This document shows, piece after piece, positions 11,117 to 22,160 of a stretch of DNA of 64,000 nucleotides. The first letter of the stretch is position 1. Each line of letters begins with the position of its first letter. A program made the translations under genes and the position numbers. The DNA comes from Zoroaster sp. YZ-2022 (Eukaryota > Echinodermata > Asteroidea > Forcipulatida > Zoroasteridae): NCBI GenBank assembly GCA_029582265.1, contig CM055834.1, positions 4,154,001-4,218,000 of the forward strand, given 5' to 3'. A model generated the notes under the pieces. That model was not told the origin of the DNA and ran no database searches. It saw nothing but the letters and a program-made list of their open reading frames with translations.

Positions 11117-13146
11117 TAGACTGGTTTGGAAATGAAAGTTCGGGGTGCTGTTTGGCAAAAAAAAACATGATTAAATATTAAAGTGTTGTTTTGCATCTTC
11201 ATGTCCCCCTTCCCCCGCTAACATACCTTTTTATCAATTTCAAAACTACACGTTCACTCCCATTCCCAACATTGATGTTGACTGTACCCATGTGTACTGA
11301 ATCACAACACCTTGATCATAATTATATCCATTTTTAACAAAAATTTATTTTGTACAAAATGTATTTATATATGTATATTTTTTCAACAAACATTTACTGG
11401 ATATAATTTATCCTTCCAGATTGCACGGGAAAAGGTGAATTTTTAACTAGTTCACCAGGTGAGCTAAATCAGTAATACACATGGTTTTGATATGAATGTA
11501 AGGCCTACATTTTCTCGAGAGTGGGGTTCTAGGCGATGACTGTTAATTCTTATTTCGTCGATGCATTGTATTGAAACATAACACGCACATCGGTTGTTTT
11601 TATTTTGTTGTTTAGCTTTAATTATTTTACTGCGTCTGGCAGCAACGTGTGGTACGTCTGGTAGCAATCGTCAAACAGTCGTAACAGCGTTTTATTGGAC
11701 AAGGCTTAGCATATCAAATTTGTACGGCAAAAATCGCTTAAAAACGAACATCGGTACCGTTTCAGCAACTCTGTCATTCATAGGCCCGTTGGTTTAACAT
11801 CCGGTTCTTTTCAGAACTAATTACTACTCAATAGAGAATTTCACATGGTGTCACCGCAATTAGTCTTACTTATCCTCCTGACCATGCAAAGCTACAAGTT
11901 TTACCTATAGGCCTATTTGTTTGGAATTTTCATATTTTTAATATTTACTATAACCTGCCAAGGAAATTGTTAAACAATTACAGGGTTAATATTTTCTTTT
12001 AAAAACATGACACCCACTTTTTATGTCGTGGTATTATATAACAGCATGAATATTTCCCATTGGAGTGCATTTTGTATTTTTATTGTATTATTATTTGTTT
12101 TAAAACATGATACTTGAGTTCAGCATCCGTTATTTTAGCACCTTATTTTTAAAACCATGTAAGTGCACCCTAATGTTGAATTATCCAAAGTTAGTATTGT
12201 TATCAAAAGGAATTTTTTCCAACCGTTATGAGCCGAGGTGGAATATGCCAAATTAATTAAATATTTAACATTACTTTGTTTAGGTATTTTAATAGTAGAT
12301 AGATAGTGGACCACATAATAATAAGACTAGTAGAACTTAAAACTAATACTACTCCTTGACGAGCTTAGCCCAGTGGGGTTCCATCAACCCGAGGGAGTTG
12401 GGGAGGGGAGATCCTGAGTGTGGTATGGGTTCATTTAGCCCACTCAGATCTGATCGACCCTGCGTTGGAAGTCGAGCCCGGTTGGCCCACTTGGGTCTTG
12501 TTGAAATTACGTAGGAGTTGGGACCCAACTTCTGGGGGCGTAGCGGCCATATAAATTACATATTGGCCCGTATTCATCAATTTATACGGTGATACTGCTA
12601 AAACAGCTAGTCACATTATGAGATAAATAACCTTTAAAAAAAACACTGGTATACCCAGTCAAATCATCATCCGGTGAGAAAGATCATTTATGTGAATAGA
12701 AAAGTTTGAGTTGTGGTCAAAATACATAAGTGGTTCACTTGCGTCAGTATAAACTGACGCAGATATTCTTCAACTGTTGGAACGGCGGGGGGGGGGGGGT
12801 AAACATTTCTTTTGATAACATGACCCATCGATCTTGTTATGGATTTTCAGGTTCAGGTTATTATGCTTTGTGTTTAAAATAATATTTCCCATTTTTGTGG
12901 GGTTTGATTGCAATATGGAATTATTGCTTATATGTATGAAAACATATGTTCCAAGTTTGATGACCAACGGATGAAAATTCATGAAAATATGGGGAACATA
13001 CTGTATTTGACCAACAATTTCTAAAGATTCCCCCTAAAATTGTATCACGCTACCGCAGTGACCTATGACAGTTTTTATGACCTCATGCAATACATTTTGT
13101 GGAACTTTACATCCATAAGGCTTTTTTAATATCGGCTGAACATTAA
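11117..13146 (+). repeat. Left arm of a 5.4-kb palindrome
   Basis: Starts at ACTGGTTTGGAAATGAAAG and runs to the word TTTTTAATATCGGCTGAACA. It is the reverse complement of 14502-16547 with only occasional differences: the 67-residue open frame at 11594-11797 differs at two positions from its mirror at 15872-16075. It contains a Penelope-type terminus (11801-11868) and a poly-G run at about 12785. Neither the 67-residue frame nor the one at 12770-12982 has known similarity; being mirrored, both are repeat-borne. Confidence 0.9.
11801..11868 (-). repeat. Penelope-type family-1 terminus in left palindrome arm
   Basis: CCGGTTCTTTTCAGAACTAA through GCAATTAGTCTTA, followed by the usual flank CATGCAAAGCTACAAGTTTT. 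Mirrored at 15801-15868. Confidence 0.8.
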
Positions 13147-13250
13147 ATAAATTATTCAATTATTGTGTAAATATAATTACTGGTTGTTTTCGTACGATTT
13201 TTATTTTCCTTCTGCCGTGCTCTAGTTCTTTTAATTTACATGAATTAGGC

Positions 13251-13896
13251 GCACGTAACTATAGAAAGAGCCATCCAGACTGTCAAGGCCACACTCAAAA
13301 AAGCTTAACAGTCCAACATGGACATGGACCTCGCTCTACTTTGCCTACGCACTACCCCAGTGGACAATGTTATTCCATCACCAGCGGAGTTACTGCATGG
13401 ATGCAAACTCCGGAGCAATCTCCCCATCAAAATCCGCAACAAGGTACCCCAAAAGGAGGAGATCCACCAACGCCTTGTCACACGCCAGACCAGTCAGAAA
13501 GACAATCATGACAAGCATGGTGTACACGCCCTAACCCCTCTCGCTGTAGGCCAACATGTAAGCGTGCAAGACCAACAGTCTGGCAAATGGACACCTGCTA
13601 TCATAAAAGACGCATGTACGGAGATACGATCGTACATGGTCGAAACGCCAACTGGACACACACTGCGGCGAAATAGGAGACACCTACGACCGTATGAAAC
13701 CGAGAAGAAACACGTTCGCTTCGCCGACACACCATCAGTTGAACCTATGCAACTTACACACGCCTCCAACCAGCCAGAAAACAAACTTTCCCCCGGACAA
13801 AACAATACAAAAATAACAAACAATAACGCTGATCAGGCTTACCATACACGCAGCAGACGTGCTGTGACAAAGCCGAAACGGCTTATCGAATCCTAA
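13251..13896 (+). pseudogene. 3' end of a gypsy-type integrase
   Basis: Reads ERAIQTVKATLKKA, then an in-frame TAG after the last alanine, then a 192-residue open frame to 13896. That frame contains the integrase signature around SPAELLHGCKLRSNLP, a basic segment, and a region (VGQHVSVQDQQSGKW) matching the C-terminal integrase domain of Ty3/gypsy elements. The catalytic core upstream is missing because the sequence is cut off at the palindrome loop boundary. The tail is basic and low complexity. It is the pol 3' end of a truncated element whose 3' LTR follows at 14208. Not functional. Confidence 0.8.
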
Positions 13897-14207
13897 ACAC
13901 GCAAAGTCTGATAGATAGACATTTCGAAGGAACATTGCTGAATACTATTGTTATTATTGATGTTTTTCTAAGTTGTTATTGCTTATGTTTATCATTGTTA
14001 TTCTTATGTTGAAAAATGATAACAAGCTTTGTATTGCATGTTATAAAGATCTGGAGCACTCAAAAAAAAAAAATACTCTTCCTAATATTTATTTTGCATA
14101 ATGGGTAGATTTTGAGTCATTCAAACCCACATTCATTGTATCACAAAATACTTTAGGAATTTGATGTCAATTTTTTCAATTTGCATTATTTCCTTAGAAA
14201 GGAAGGA

Positions 14208-14400
14208 TGTAATGAGACTACTTAATATGCAAAGCACTACATATTGCACTCTGACCGTTATACGTCACTAGGTCAAATAAGGCACGCACTTTGTGACTCC
14301 AGAATATTCTTGTAAAAAGCCCATGTCACGCTCACGAGCATGAAGTTAATAAAATACATATCGGCTCTATAAACAAGTGTCGTCTACTGCTATTATTACA
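14208..14400 (+). repeat. Probable 3' LTR of the truncated gypsy element
   Basis: A 193-bp unit beginning TGTAATGAG and ending CTATTATTACA, so the ends are short inverted repeats TGTAAT/ATTACA. It is preceded directly by a purine tract (AGAAAGGAAGGA, 14196-14207) that would serve as polypurine primer. It contains AATAAA near 14347. No second LTR is in the window, so the 5' half is lost. Confidence 0.65.
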
Positions 14401-14501
14401 GGCAGGTTAAAGGCAATGTTTCCCTACGCAAACTAATAATGACAGCGAGTCTGCGCTTTTTGGCGTTTTCAGAACGGAGGGGAACCCTCTGTATTTTCTT
14501 T

Positions 14502-16547
14502 AATGTTCAGCCGATATTAAAAAAGCCTTATGGATGTAAAGTTCCACAAAATGTATTGGATGAGGTCATAAAAACTGTCATAGGTCACTGCGGTAGCGTG
14601 ATACAATTTTAGGGGGAATTTTTAGAAATTGTTGGTCAAATACAGTATGTTCCCCATATTTTCATGAATTTTCATCCGTTGGTCATCAAACTTGGAACAT
14701 ATGTTTTCATACATATAAGCAATAATTCCATATTGCAATCAAACCCCACAAAAATGGGAAATATTATTTTAAACACAAAGCATAATAACCTGAACCTGAA
14801 AATCCATAACAAGATCGATGGGTCATGTTATCAAAAGAAATGTTTACCCCCCCCCCCCGCCGTTCCAATAGTTGAAGAATATCTGCGTCAGTTTATACTG
14901 ACGCAAGTGAACCACTTATGTATTTTGACCACAACTTAAACTTTTCTATTCACATAAATGATCTTTCTCACCGGATGATGATTTGACTGGGTATACCAGT
15001 GTTTTTATTTTAGGTTATTTATCTCATAATGTGACTAGCTGTTTTAGCAGTATCACCGTATAAATTGATGAATACGGGCCAATATGTAATTTATATGGCC
15101 GCTACGCCCCCAGAAGTTGGGTCCCAACTCCTACGTAATTTCAAGAAGACCCAAGTGGGCCAACCGGGCTCGACTTCCAACGCAGGGTCGATCAGATCTG
15201 AGTGGGCTAAATGAACCCATACCACACTCAGGATCTCCCCTCCCCAACTCCCTCGGGTTGGTGGAACCCCACTGGGCTAAGCTCGTCAAGGAGTAGTATT
15301 AGTTTTAAGTTCCACTAGTCTTATTATTATGTGGTCCACTATCTATCTACTATTAAAATACCTAAACAAAGTAATGTTAAATATTTAATTAATTTGGCAT
15401 ATTCCACCTCGGCTCATAACGGTTGGAAAAAATTCCTTTTGATAATAATACTAACTTTGGATAATTCAACATTAGGGTGCACTTACATGGTTTAAAAAAT
15501 AAGGTGCTAAAATAACGGATGCTAAACTCAAGTATCATGTTTTAAAACAAATAATAATACAATAAAAATACAAAATGCACTCCAATGGGAAATATTCATG
15601 CTGTTATATAATACCACGACATAAAAAGTGGGTGTCATGTTTTTAAAAGAAAATATTAACCCTGTAATTGTTTAACAATTTCCTTGGCAGGTTATAGTAA
15701 ATATTAAAAATATGAAAATTCCAAACAAATAGGCCTATAATAATAGACATTTGTAAAGCTATAGGTAAAACTTGTAGCTTTGCATGGTCAGGAGGATAAG
15801 TAAGACTAATTGCGGTGACACCATGTGAAATTCTCTATTGAGTAGTAATTAGTTCTGAAAAGAACCGGATGTTAAACCATTGGGCCTATGAATGACAGAG
15901 TTGCTGAAACGGTACCGATGTTCGTTTTTAAGCGATTTTTGCCGTACAAATTTGATATGCTAAGCCTTGTCCAATAAAACGCTGTTACGACTGTTTGACG
16001 ATTGCTACCAGACGTACCACACGTTGCTTCCAAACGCAGTAAAATAATTAAAGCTAAACAACAAAATAAAAACAACCGATGTGCGTGTTATGTTTCAATA
16101 CAATGCATCGACGAAATAAGAATTAACACTGTCATCGCCTAGAACCCCACTCTCGAGAAAATGTAGGCCTTACATTCACATCAAAACCATGTGTATTACT
16201 GTTTTAGCTCACCTGGTGAACTAGTTAAAAATTCACCTTTTCCTGTGCAATCTGGAAGGACAAATTATATCCAGTAAATGTTTGTTGAAAAAATATACAT
16301 ATATAAATACATTTTGTACAAAATAAAATTTTGTTAAAAATGGATAATGATCAAGGTGTTGTGATTCAGTACACATGGGTACAGTCAACATCAATGTTGG
16401 GAATGGGAGTGAACGTGTAGTTTTGAAATTGATAAAAAGGTATGTTAGCGGGGGAAGGGGGACATGAAGATGCAAAACAACACTTTAATATTTATTCATG
16501 TTTTTTTTTTCCAAACAGCACCCGAACTTTCATTTCCAAACCAGTCG
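14502..16547 (-). repeat. Right arm of the 5.4-kb palindrome
   Basis: Reverse complement of 11117-13146; ends at CATTTCCAAACCAGT. The loop between the arms (13147-14501) is the truncated gypsy element. The right arm abuts directly the DIRS-like region that starts at about 16549. No target duplication could be found around the palindrome as a whole. Confidence 0.9.
15801..15868 (+). repeat. Penelope-type family-1 terminus in right palindrome arm
   Basis: TAAGACTAATTGCGGTGACA to GAAAAGAACCGG, preceded by CTTGTAGCTTTGCATGGTCA as in other copies. Mirror of 11801-11868. Confidence 0.8.
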
Positions 16548-16744
16548 ACCTATCAAGCGGACTCGGCTGATTTCGGAATCCTAGTCAGATAATTGAAAGT
16601 GTCTCAAAAGTCTTAGAAGAGCTCCTTCAAGAGAATCTATTAGATGCACAGGCGACTACATGCCAAGATGACCAGTTGCTTGAAAATTCCGAACAGTTGT
16701 ATACGCAGAAGACGTACTAACTGCTAACGTACTAACTAACTGTA

Positions 16745-17282
16745 CTAACCCGGAGGTATGGAACACTCTGAAGGCACGGTCACAAGACATACACAGTTTC
16801 AGAAAGTGCAACATGCACTGGGCACTGGTGAAGGGCATTGCGGCAATAGTCAGTGTTATATACTAACTTATGACTCGGCTGACTGGACAGGACCCCCACA
16901 ACAAAGGTGAAATCACAAAACTGCTTGATGTTGTGGCGGTGATCGGGCGCGCCAACCATGATTTGAATATGCGAAGACGTGAAATGACCAAACTTCGCCT
17001 TAGTATAGGCAGTATTAGGCGCTCTGTGCTCCGTAACTGGATTCTTGTTTGGGAAAATTTACACCAACAATGTAAAAAATATACAGCATACAAACAAAAT
17101 TGGGCATCAGGTTGGGTTTTTGGCCTTTCGAGGATTGGACAGGTACGATCAATGAAGATCAGTGCGCAGGGGTGACTCTCCCCTACTCCAACCAACTCAG
17201 GCAGCATTACACAGACACCGGGGGTCTCGGTGGAACACCAAACCATGGCGATCTGTGGAAACAACGCAGTAGAGTTGCCTAA
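16745..17282 (+). pseudogene. DIRS-like ORF1 (gag-like) remnant
   Basis: Frame-broken reading includes PEVWNTLKARSQDIHSFRK, then GEITKLLDVVAVIGRANHDL, then MRRREMTK, and later TPNHGDLWKQRSRVA. This order (VW, RSQD, an RRREM motif, then a WKQR/KR segment) resembles the ORF1 product of DIRS-type tyrosine-recombinase retrotransposons. The mirror copy at 44980-45760 preserves some positions better, for example KGEITKLLDVVAVIGRA. Several stops and shifts in both copies make them non-functional. The assignment rests on motif memory and on the RT and recombinase fragments downstream. Confidence 0.5.
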
Positions 17283-17563
17283 AACCGCCCTGATGAGTAA
17301 CTCTATCAAGTCTAGCATAACTGCAAAGGTAGATTAGCATAATCTGTTGCCAATTGGCAAGCATTAACTTCAGATAGGTGGGTTTTAGATGCAATATAGT
17401 ATTCCAATTATTCACACCTAAGCCAAATTCCTTTTCGCCAAGAGATACTGAACTTATCTCGGAAGAAATTAAGAAATTCTCCACAAAGGAGCCATCACAC
17501 ATCGCTGGTAATTTTTGCTTCACATTATTTTCATACAGTCTAAAATCGTCACCAAATCGTCGC

Positions 17564-18070
17564 CGTTTTCACGAAGTGATGAATCAGCCCACACAGCTGC
17601 AAATCTATGTTTTGAGATAATCGCCTTTGAAGTTGAACTGAAATCGCAATTTCAAAGACTAATAACTTTAATTAGAAAGAAATGTCGGTATCTTTATCAT
17701 AGAGACTGTAATTAATGGGGAATTACTTTCCAAACATATTCGTCACTTCGTGAAAACGCAAAAACAAGACCGCCCGTGCAGAGCGCTGTATATTAAACAA
17801 CGTTTTAAGCGATTCGTCACTTCGTGAAAACGCTAAACGTAAGTAGGTCACACGATTCGTCACTTCGTGAAAACGCAAAATCAAAATCGCTATGTATTTC
17901 AATGTATAAAGCGGCGAATGGCGATTCGTCACTTAATTACGAAACTATGACGTTTCAACACTTGAAACTTAGCAGAAATGTCAGCCACAATGAATACATC
18001 TCAAATATCTACAAAACTGAATTTGACAAAAAAAGAAGATTTTTTACGGATTCGTCACTTCGTGAAAACT
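17564..18070 (+). repeat. Six dispersed copies of a ~20-bp TTCGTCACTTCG repeat
   Basis: TTCGTCACTTCGTGAAAACG or a close variant occurs at about 17738, 17812, 17855, 17924 (truncated) and 18050, and inverted at 17564-17585. Spacers of 20-115 bp are unrelated. Each copy contains the mini-palindrome TCACTTCGTGA. The whole block is missing from the equivalent place in the right arm (about 44780), so it is a gain in this arm or a loss there. Confidence 0.75.
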
Positions 18071-18442
18071 GTGATGAAATCGTCAGTCTTCGTGAAGTGA
18101 ATAAATGTGTTGCTTATTTCCATTTCAAAATGGAAAAAAATCTAATTTGCACTTCAATTAATTCGGTCAAAGTGCTTCATGACATATAATTATCGACATA
18201 AATGTAAAACTTGCAGTACCCATTGCCAAAAATGATCGAACATTTTTGCGTTTTAATGGCAAAACAAATTGTTCGAATTTACCTGCTTACCGTTTGGGTT
18301 ATCTTTTGTCACAAGGGTTTTCACCCCCCATAAAAAATAAATAAAAAGGCTTTTAATATTTGTTTAACAAAGAGGCCAAGAGTCATGTGATTGCATTGAC
18401 GACTCGTTGTTGATAGTTTAAAAGGTTACGGGGTGCAGTACT

Positions 18443-18577
18443 AATGTGGATTCTCGATTAGCCCTCACACAAGAGCTAGGATTTATAATCAATGCTCAGA
18501 AATCAGTTGTTTTAGAACCCACTAAGACAATTGCGTTTCAGGGGTTTATTCTTAATTCTGTTGATATGACGATTTGA
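18443..18577 (+). pseudogene. DIRS-like reverse transcriptase fragment
   Basis: An open stretch of 44 codons ending in TGA reads LALTQELGFIINAQKSVV, then LEPTKTIAFQGFILNS. This is the thumb-proximal RT segment (LGF-IN--KS, then F-GF-I) of DIRS/Ngaro-type elements. It is followed at once by an inverted partial duplicate (about 18600-18655) of its own 3' half, forming a fold-back. The rest of RT and all of RNase H are missing in this arm; an RNase H remnant survives in the other arm at 43.8-44.1 kb. Confidence 0.65.
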
Positions 18578-18780
18578 TGAAGGAAATTATTATGTTGAAT
18601 GACAATCGTCATATCGACAGAATTAAAAATAAACCCCTGAAACGCACTTGTCTTAGTGAGTTTGGCTGATTAAAGGCATTCAATATGAGACATTTACATG
18701 GCACGTTAGTATTAGTGTGGTACTGTACAGGTATCCTAATGATAAACTGATAAACTGATAAACATAAAGACACACACTAT

Positions 18781-18981
18781 CTTAATACAAAACCTTTCCG
18801 AGGTCAGCAAAGGAGTTTATTTTTAAGTAAAGTGATGTTGCCCCACACATTGCAAGTGGGATCTGAAACAATATCTCGTTTGATCAAAACTACTCTGTAT
18901 GATGCAGGTATCAAGACAGGTATATTGAAGGCACACATTACTCGATCTGCTGCACAGCATTTCAAAGTAAGGTACCACTAG
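18781..18981 (+). pseudogene. Tyrosine recombinase C-terminal fragment (DIRS-like)
   Basis: Sixty-six codons ending in TAG. The segment GSETISRLIKTTLYDAGIK is followed by ILKAHITRSAAQH, which contains the H-x-x-R motif of tyrosine recombinases. Recombinases of this type insert DIRS circles without the staggered duplications of DDE integrases. The catalytic tyrosine region is absent, so only a fragment remains. The mirror copy at 42303-42456 is cut just before the H-x-x-R motif. Confidence 0.7.
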
Positions 18982-19478
18982 ATTATTATGAACACTTCCC
19001 AATGGGCAATTCAAGAAGTAGTACTTTTGATAAGTATTATATAACAAAGCAATATATGAGCCAATTTCTGGGTAGTGTTTTATACTCAAAGAAGTAATGA
19101 CTATTGTTTTATTGTACAAGTCACAAGTACAATAATTGAACATTGTGTTTGTTTATGAAAAAACGAAGATTAAAACTTGTGAAGTATTGTATGAATAAAT
19201 TATGTGACACAACCATGGTTGATTGTGTGTTGCCTGAAGTACAAAGTGGGAGGTGATGACGAGGTAGAACTAAGCAAAACAAAAACGAAAGAAGTGAAGT
19301 GGTGGGGCACTTAGCCATTTTCTTAATTTTGCAATTTTAACAAGAGTTTATTTATTTAATCCATCTTTGTACTGAATTGTTATTTATTAAATGGTTGAGA
19401 GTCACTTTTTCCACATGCAACTGGGTACACAGGGGTATGTCAATAACTCCTAAATTTGTTATGCTGTTATACTGCAGG

Positions 19479-20360
19479 GGCCATATTCATGAAACTTTAC
19501 TAAGCCTAGTAGGTTACTAAAAAGGCCTGTAGTTGCTTACTAAGCCTAGTTGGTAACTAATTGGTATTCATGAAACATTACTAGCATTAGTTACATTCTA
19601 AGTTTCTTACTAAAGTTAGTGTTGATCCAGGGTAACTCTAAGTCACTAGTTAGCAACTATATCATTTTATCACTGACCACCGACGTGGCTCTTTAGGTGG
19701 TTTTGGCCCTCCGGTTGCCTTCTTGGACTTTCTCATACTTGACAGGCATTCTCTTGACTCAGATTTTAATTTGGATAATCTAATTTTTAAATCATCCAAT
19801 GATCTTTCAACCTGTGGAAATCTTGCACGGTGTTGGTCGAGAATAGCTGCCCATGCATCTTTCTTTTTCTTGTTAGTGTTTGCATCCTTATGCTTAGCAT
19901 CAATCATATCTTTGAATTCCTCATACTTATCTGCCATAAAGAGATTTTCTTCTTGAGAATGTTTTGTAGCCATGTTTGATAACCTAGCTTTATATGCAAT
20001 TGCATACTATACCACATATAGGCCTTGATCAGTTTTTTGTTTTTTGATTGTTTGTTTGTTTGGTTTTTGTTTGCTAATCCACGCAAGTGATGGACATGAA
20101 TTAGCCTAATACACTTGTCACACTATTGTATCCGTTGTCATCACATTCCATACATGCCCACTCCACCCAAAAGCACCCAATTCCAGTTACTCACGTATGC
20201 AACTAAATTCTCCTAGTATATAACTAGTTAGCAAGGTTCTTAGTAAGGTTTCATGAATTACAATTTAGTTGTCAACTCCATAGTAGACTACTAGGCATTT
20301 TAGTATCCTACTAAGGCCTAGTTGGCTGCTAAGTTCATGTAAGGTTTCATGAATATGGCC
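19479..20360 (-). mobile_element. SANT/Myb-encoding TIR element inserted in left arm
   Basis: Inverted ends GGCCATATTCATGAAACTTT (left) and GGCCATATTCATGAAACCTT (right, reverse complement) bound 882 bp. GCAGG flanks it on both sides (19474-19478 and 20361-20365). The homologous right arm near 40175-40190 has the uninterrupted site with a single GCTGG, which confirms insertion and a ~5-bp duplication. Subterminal TAGTTACTAA/CTAAGCCTAGT words repeat in both orientations. It carries one open frame for a Myb/SANT-like protein but no transposase. PIF/Harbinger elements encode such a partner protein yet usually duplicate 3 bp, so the superfamily is uncertain. Confidence 0.75.
19662..19973 (-). CDS. 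Myb/SANT-like DNA-binding protein of transposon
   Basis: A 103-codon open frame, highly charged. An N-terminal helical segment with a conserved tryptophan (KKKKDAWAAILDQHRARFP, residues about 35-53) resembles the Myb/SANT-like (NAIF1-type, Myb_DNA-bind_5) domain, followed by a lysine/serine-rich tail. In PIF/Harbinger and related systems such proteins bind the transposon ends and help import the transposase. It lies wholly inside the 19479-20360 element and on its minus strand. The start is the first ATG after an in-frame stop. It is intact in frame, so it may be a recent insertion. It could also be a captured host gene fragment. Confidence 0.6.
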   Translation of the reverse strand: MATKHSQEENLFMADKYEEFKDMIDAKHKDANTNKKKKDAWAAILDQHRARFPQVERSLDDLKIRLSKLKSESRECLSSMRKSKKATGGPKPPKEPRRWSVIK

Positions 20361-20729
20361 GCAGGTCTTTTACTTGTTACAAGTTTGCTACCAAAAACTA
20401 TGGTATTGGTTGCTGTTTCGTGGAAACCAGTTGTGATAAATGTAATAATTATACATTATTGATATGCCATTGTAGTTTCGTGGAACACGTCCGGAAACCA
20501 GTTGGATGGATTGGTGATATTGTTATACTGTTGTAGTTTTGTATATTCTAGGTGACGATGATGTCAACGGGGGAGACTTATAATATGACTGTAGGAAGCA
20601 AAGGCAGTTGTACGATATGATCATTTACTTTAAAGGGAGATATTGTATGCACTTTTACTTAATTTATTTCACATCTTGCGTTTTCAAATATTCTAGCAAA
20701 TAAGACGCAATATACATGAATGGCATACT

Positions 20730-20935
20730 GATATAACCTGTTCATTGCAGGACCCAAGAGTAGCCCAGATACAGGAGCAGCTAACTTCGCTGATACACTA
20801 GCTGTATGATATAACCTATATGATATAACCAGTTCATTGCAGGACCCAAGAGTGGCCCAGATACACGAGCAGCTAACTTCGCTGATACACTAGCTGTATG
20901 ATATAACCTATATGATATAACCTGTTCATTGCAAT
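20730..20935 (+). repeat. Two tandem copies of a ~92-bp unit
   Basis: GATATAACCTGTTCATTGCA recurs at 20730, about 20822 (one change) and about 20914, with CTTCGCTGATACACTAGCTG between. The right arm (about 39990-40110) holds a single unit, inverted, so the unit has duplicated in this arm. Confidence 0.8.
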
Positions 20936-21032
20936 TCTGATGCAATATGAGCGTTTTAAGGACCAAGCTTGTGAAGTACGTATTCTAGAAAATGATGCAG
21001 ATGTGAATCCCAACCCAACCATATAGACGATT

Positions 21033-21940
21033 GTGAAGGGGAGGGGGACGGCTTTGGAAAAAAAAAAAGGAAAAAAAAACGTTTTTGGACCAATGCCCGA
21101 TTGGCCCCCTCGATCTGCCCTCGATCCGCTACTCTGCATGGGTGAGCCTCGGTGTAAGGGACGGCCTTACGGACACCGGACATTGTTTGATTCAAGATGC
21201 TCGGTAGTGCGTTCTGAGTGCTTCATGATGACTTATTTTACGTTCTGTGGGGTTGCAAGAAAAATTGTAGAAAACTCCTTGGGATTCAGGGTAAGCCTAA
21301 TTAATTATTTAGAGCATTGTATTGTATGAGCTATCAAAGTGGGGACAATTATTTATATACTGTCATCCCCCACCCCACCCCTACTCAAAAAAGTTGGGAA
21401 TACATGTCCTTCAACTGGCCTCAATTCAAAACCGATCTACGCAAATGGACGGGAAAATGGGGTGGTGCATTGTTGTTCCAGTCTCCTGGACGCTCTGTGT
21501 AGCGTTCTGAGCGCTTTATGGATATTTGTTGCAAGACAAACGGTAGGCTAGTCCTCAGTAGTCAGGACAGGCTAAGATATTTATTTATTTTTTATTTATT
21601 TATGGGCCATCAAAAAAGTTGGGGGACATTTGATATACTTGGGAACATTTTATAATGTACGGTTAGGTGCCGCTGCTAAAACAATCGTTGTTTTACTGTC
21701 AGTATTAATTGATAATTCCTCATTTGTTTAATTGACGTTTAAAAATATTGTTAAGTAATTTGAGTAAAAAGTCATTGTAATGCAGATCCATTGTTAAATA
21801 TTATGTGTTATATTATGTTTGTTAGTATTATATCTATTATGTTGAGTAATAAACCAAACCAAACCAACGGAACATGTTGATCCCTGCTTGATCCACCAAA
21901 GATGACTGCCTCAAAATTAGAAATTGTACAGTTAGAGGCA
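21033..21940. repeat. Interspersed repeat with CCAAA-rich tail, copy in left arm
   Basis: Inverted copies lie at 39400-39780, 40660-41470 and 58710-59260. Shared words include GCCTCGGTGTAAGGGACGGC, TTTTTGATGGCCCATAAATA and AATAAACCAAACCAAACCAA. It always sits next to a family-2 Penelope-type terminus. Short open frames here (21033-21551) are mirrored in the other copies and have no known similarity. Class unknown; the low-complexity AACCAAACCAA run could be a retroposon tail. Confidence 0.6.
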
Positions 21941-21943
21941 GTT

Positions 21944-22160
21944 AGCACCATGTAATATCTCTAATCAGTTGTAATAGTGTGCGGTTCTGAGCAGATTTGA
22001 TAGTTTGACAACTTGACTTTGTGATCTGTATACTCCGACGGTCCGATCGTCTGAAGACAATCGAAGTATACTGATTGATACGTAGAGTTGTCAAACCACC
22101 GGTTCTTTTCAGTGAGAACCACTACTATTTACAAATCATTGTAGAGATATTACATGGTGC
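21944..22160. repeat. Family-2 Penelope-type inverted terminus pair
   Basis: GCACCATGTAATATCTCTA at the left and its complement at the right enclose two convergent ~100-bp termini. The right half holds GGTTCTTTTCAGTGAGAACC (a stem-loop), then TTTGACAACTCTACG, and the hairpin word CTGAAGACAATC with GATTGATACGT. The order matches the family-1 termini, though the sequences are largely different. Copies: 39181-39396, 40548-40643 (partial) and 57869-58709. Confidence 0.7.

Noticed and set aside
11594..11797. 67-residue membrane-like ORF (MFLFCCLALIILLRL)
   Set aside because: Mirrored exactly in the other palindrome arm at 15872-16075; no homology, no conserved start context. Preservation reflects recent duplication, not selection.
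17564..18070. Short direct repeats with unique spacers resembling CRISPR
   Set aside because: Spacers vary from about 20 to 115 bp, one copy is inverted, there are no cas genes, and the context is a eukaryotic retroelement.
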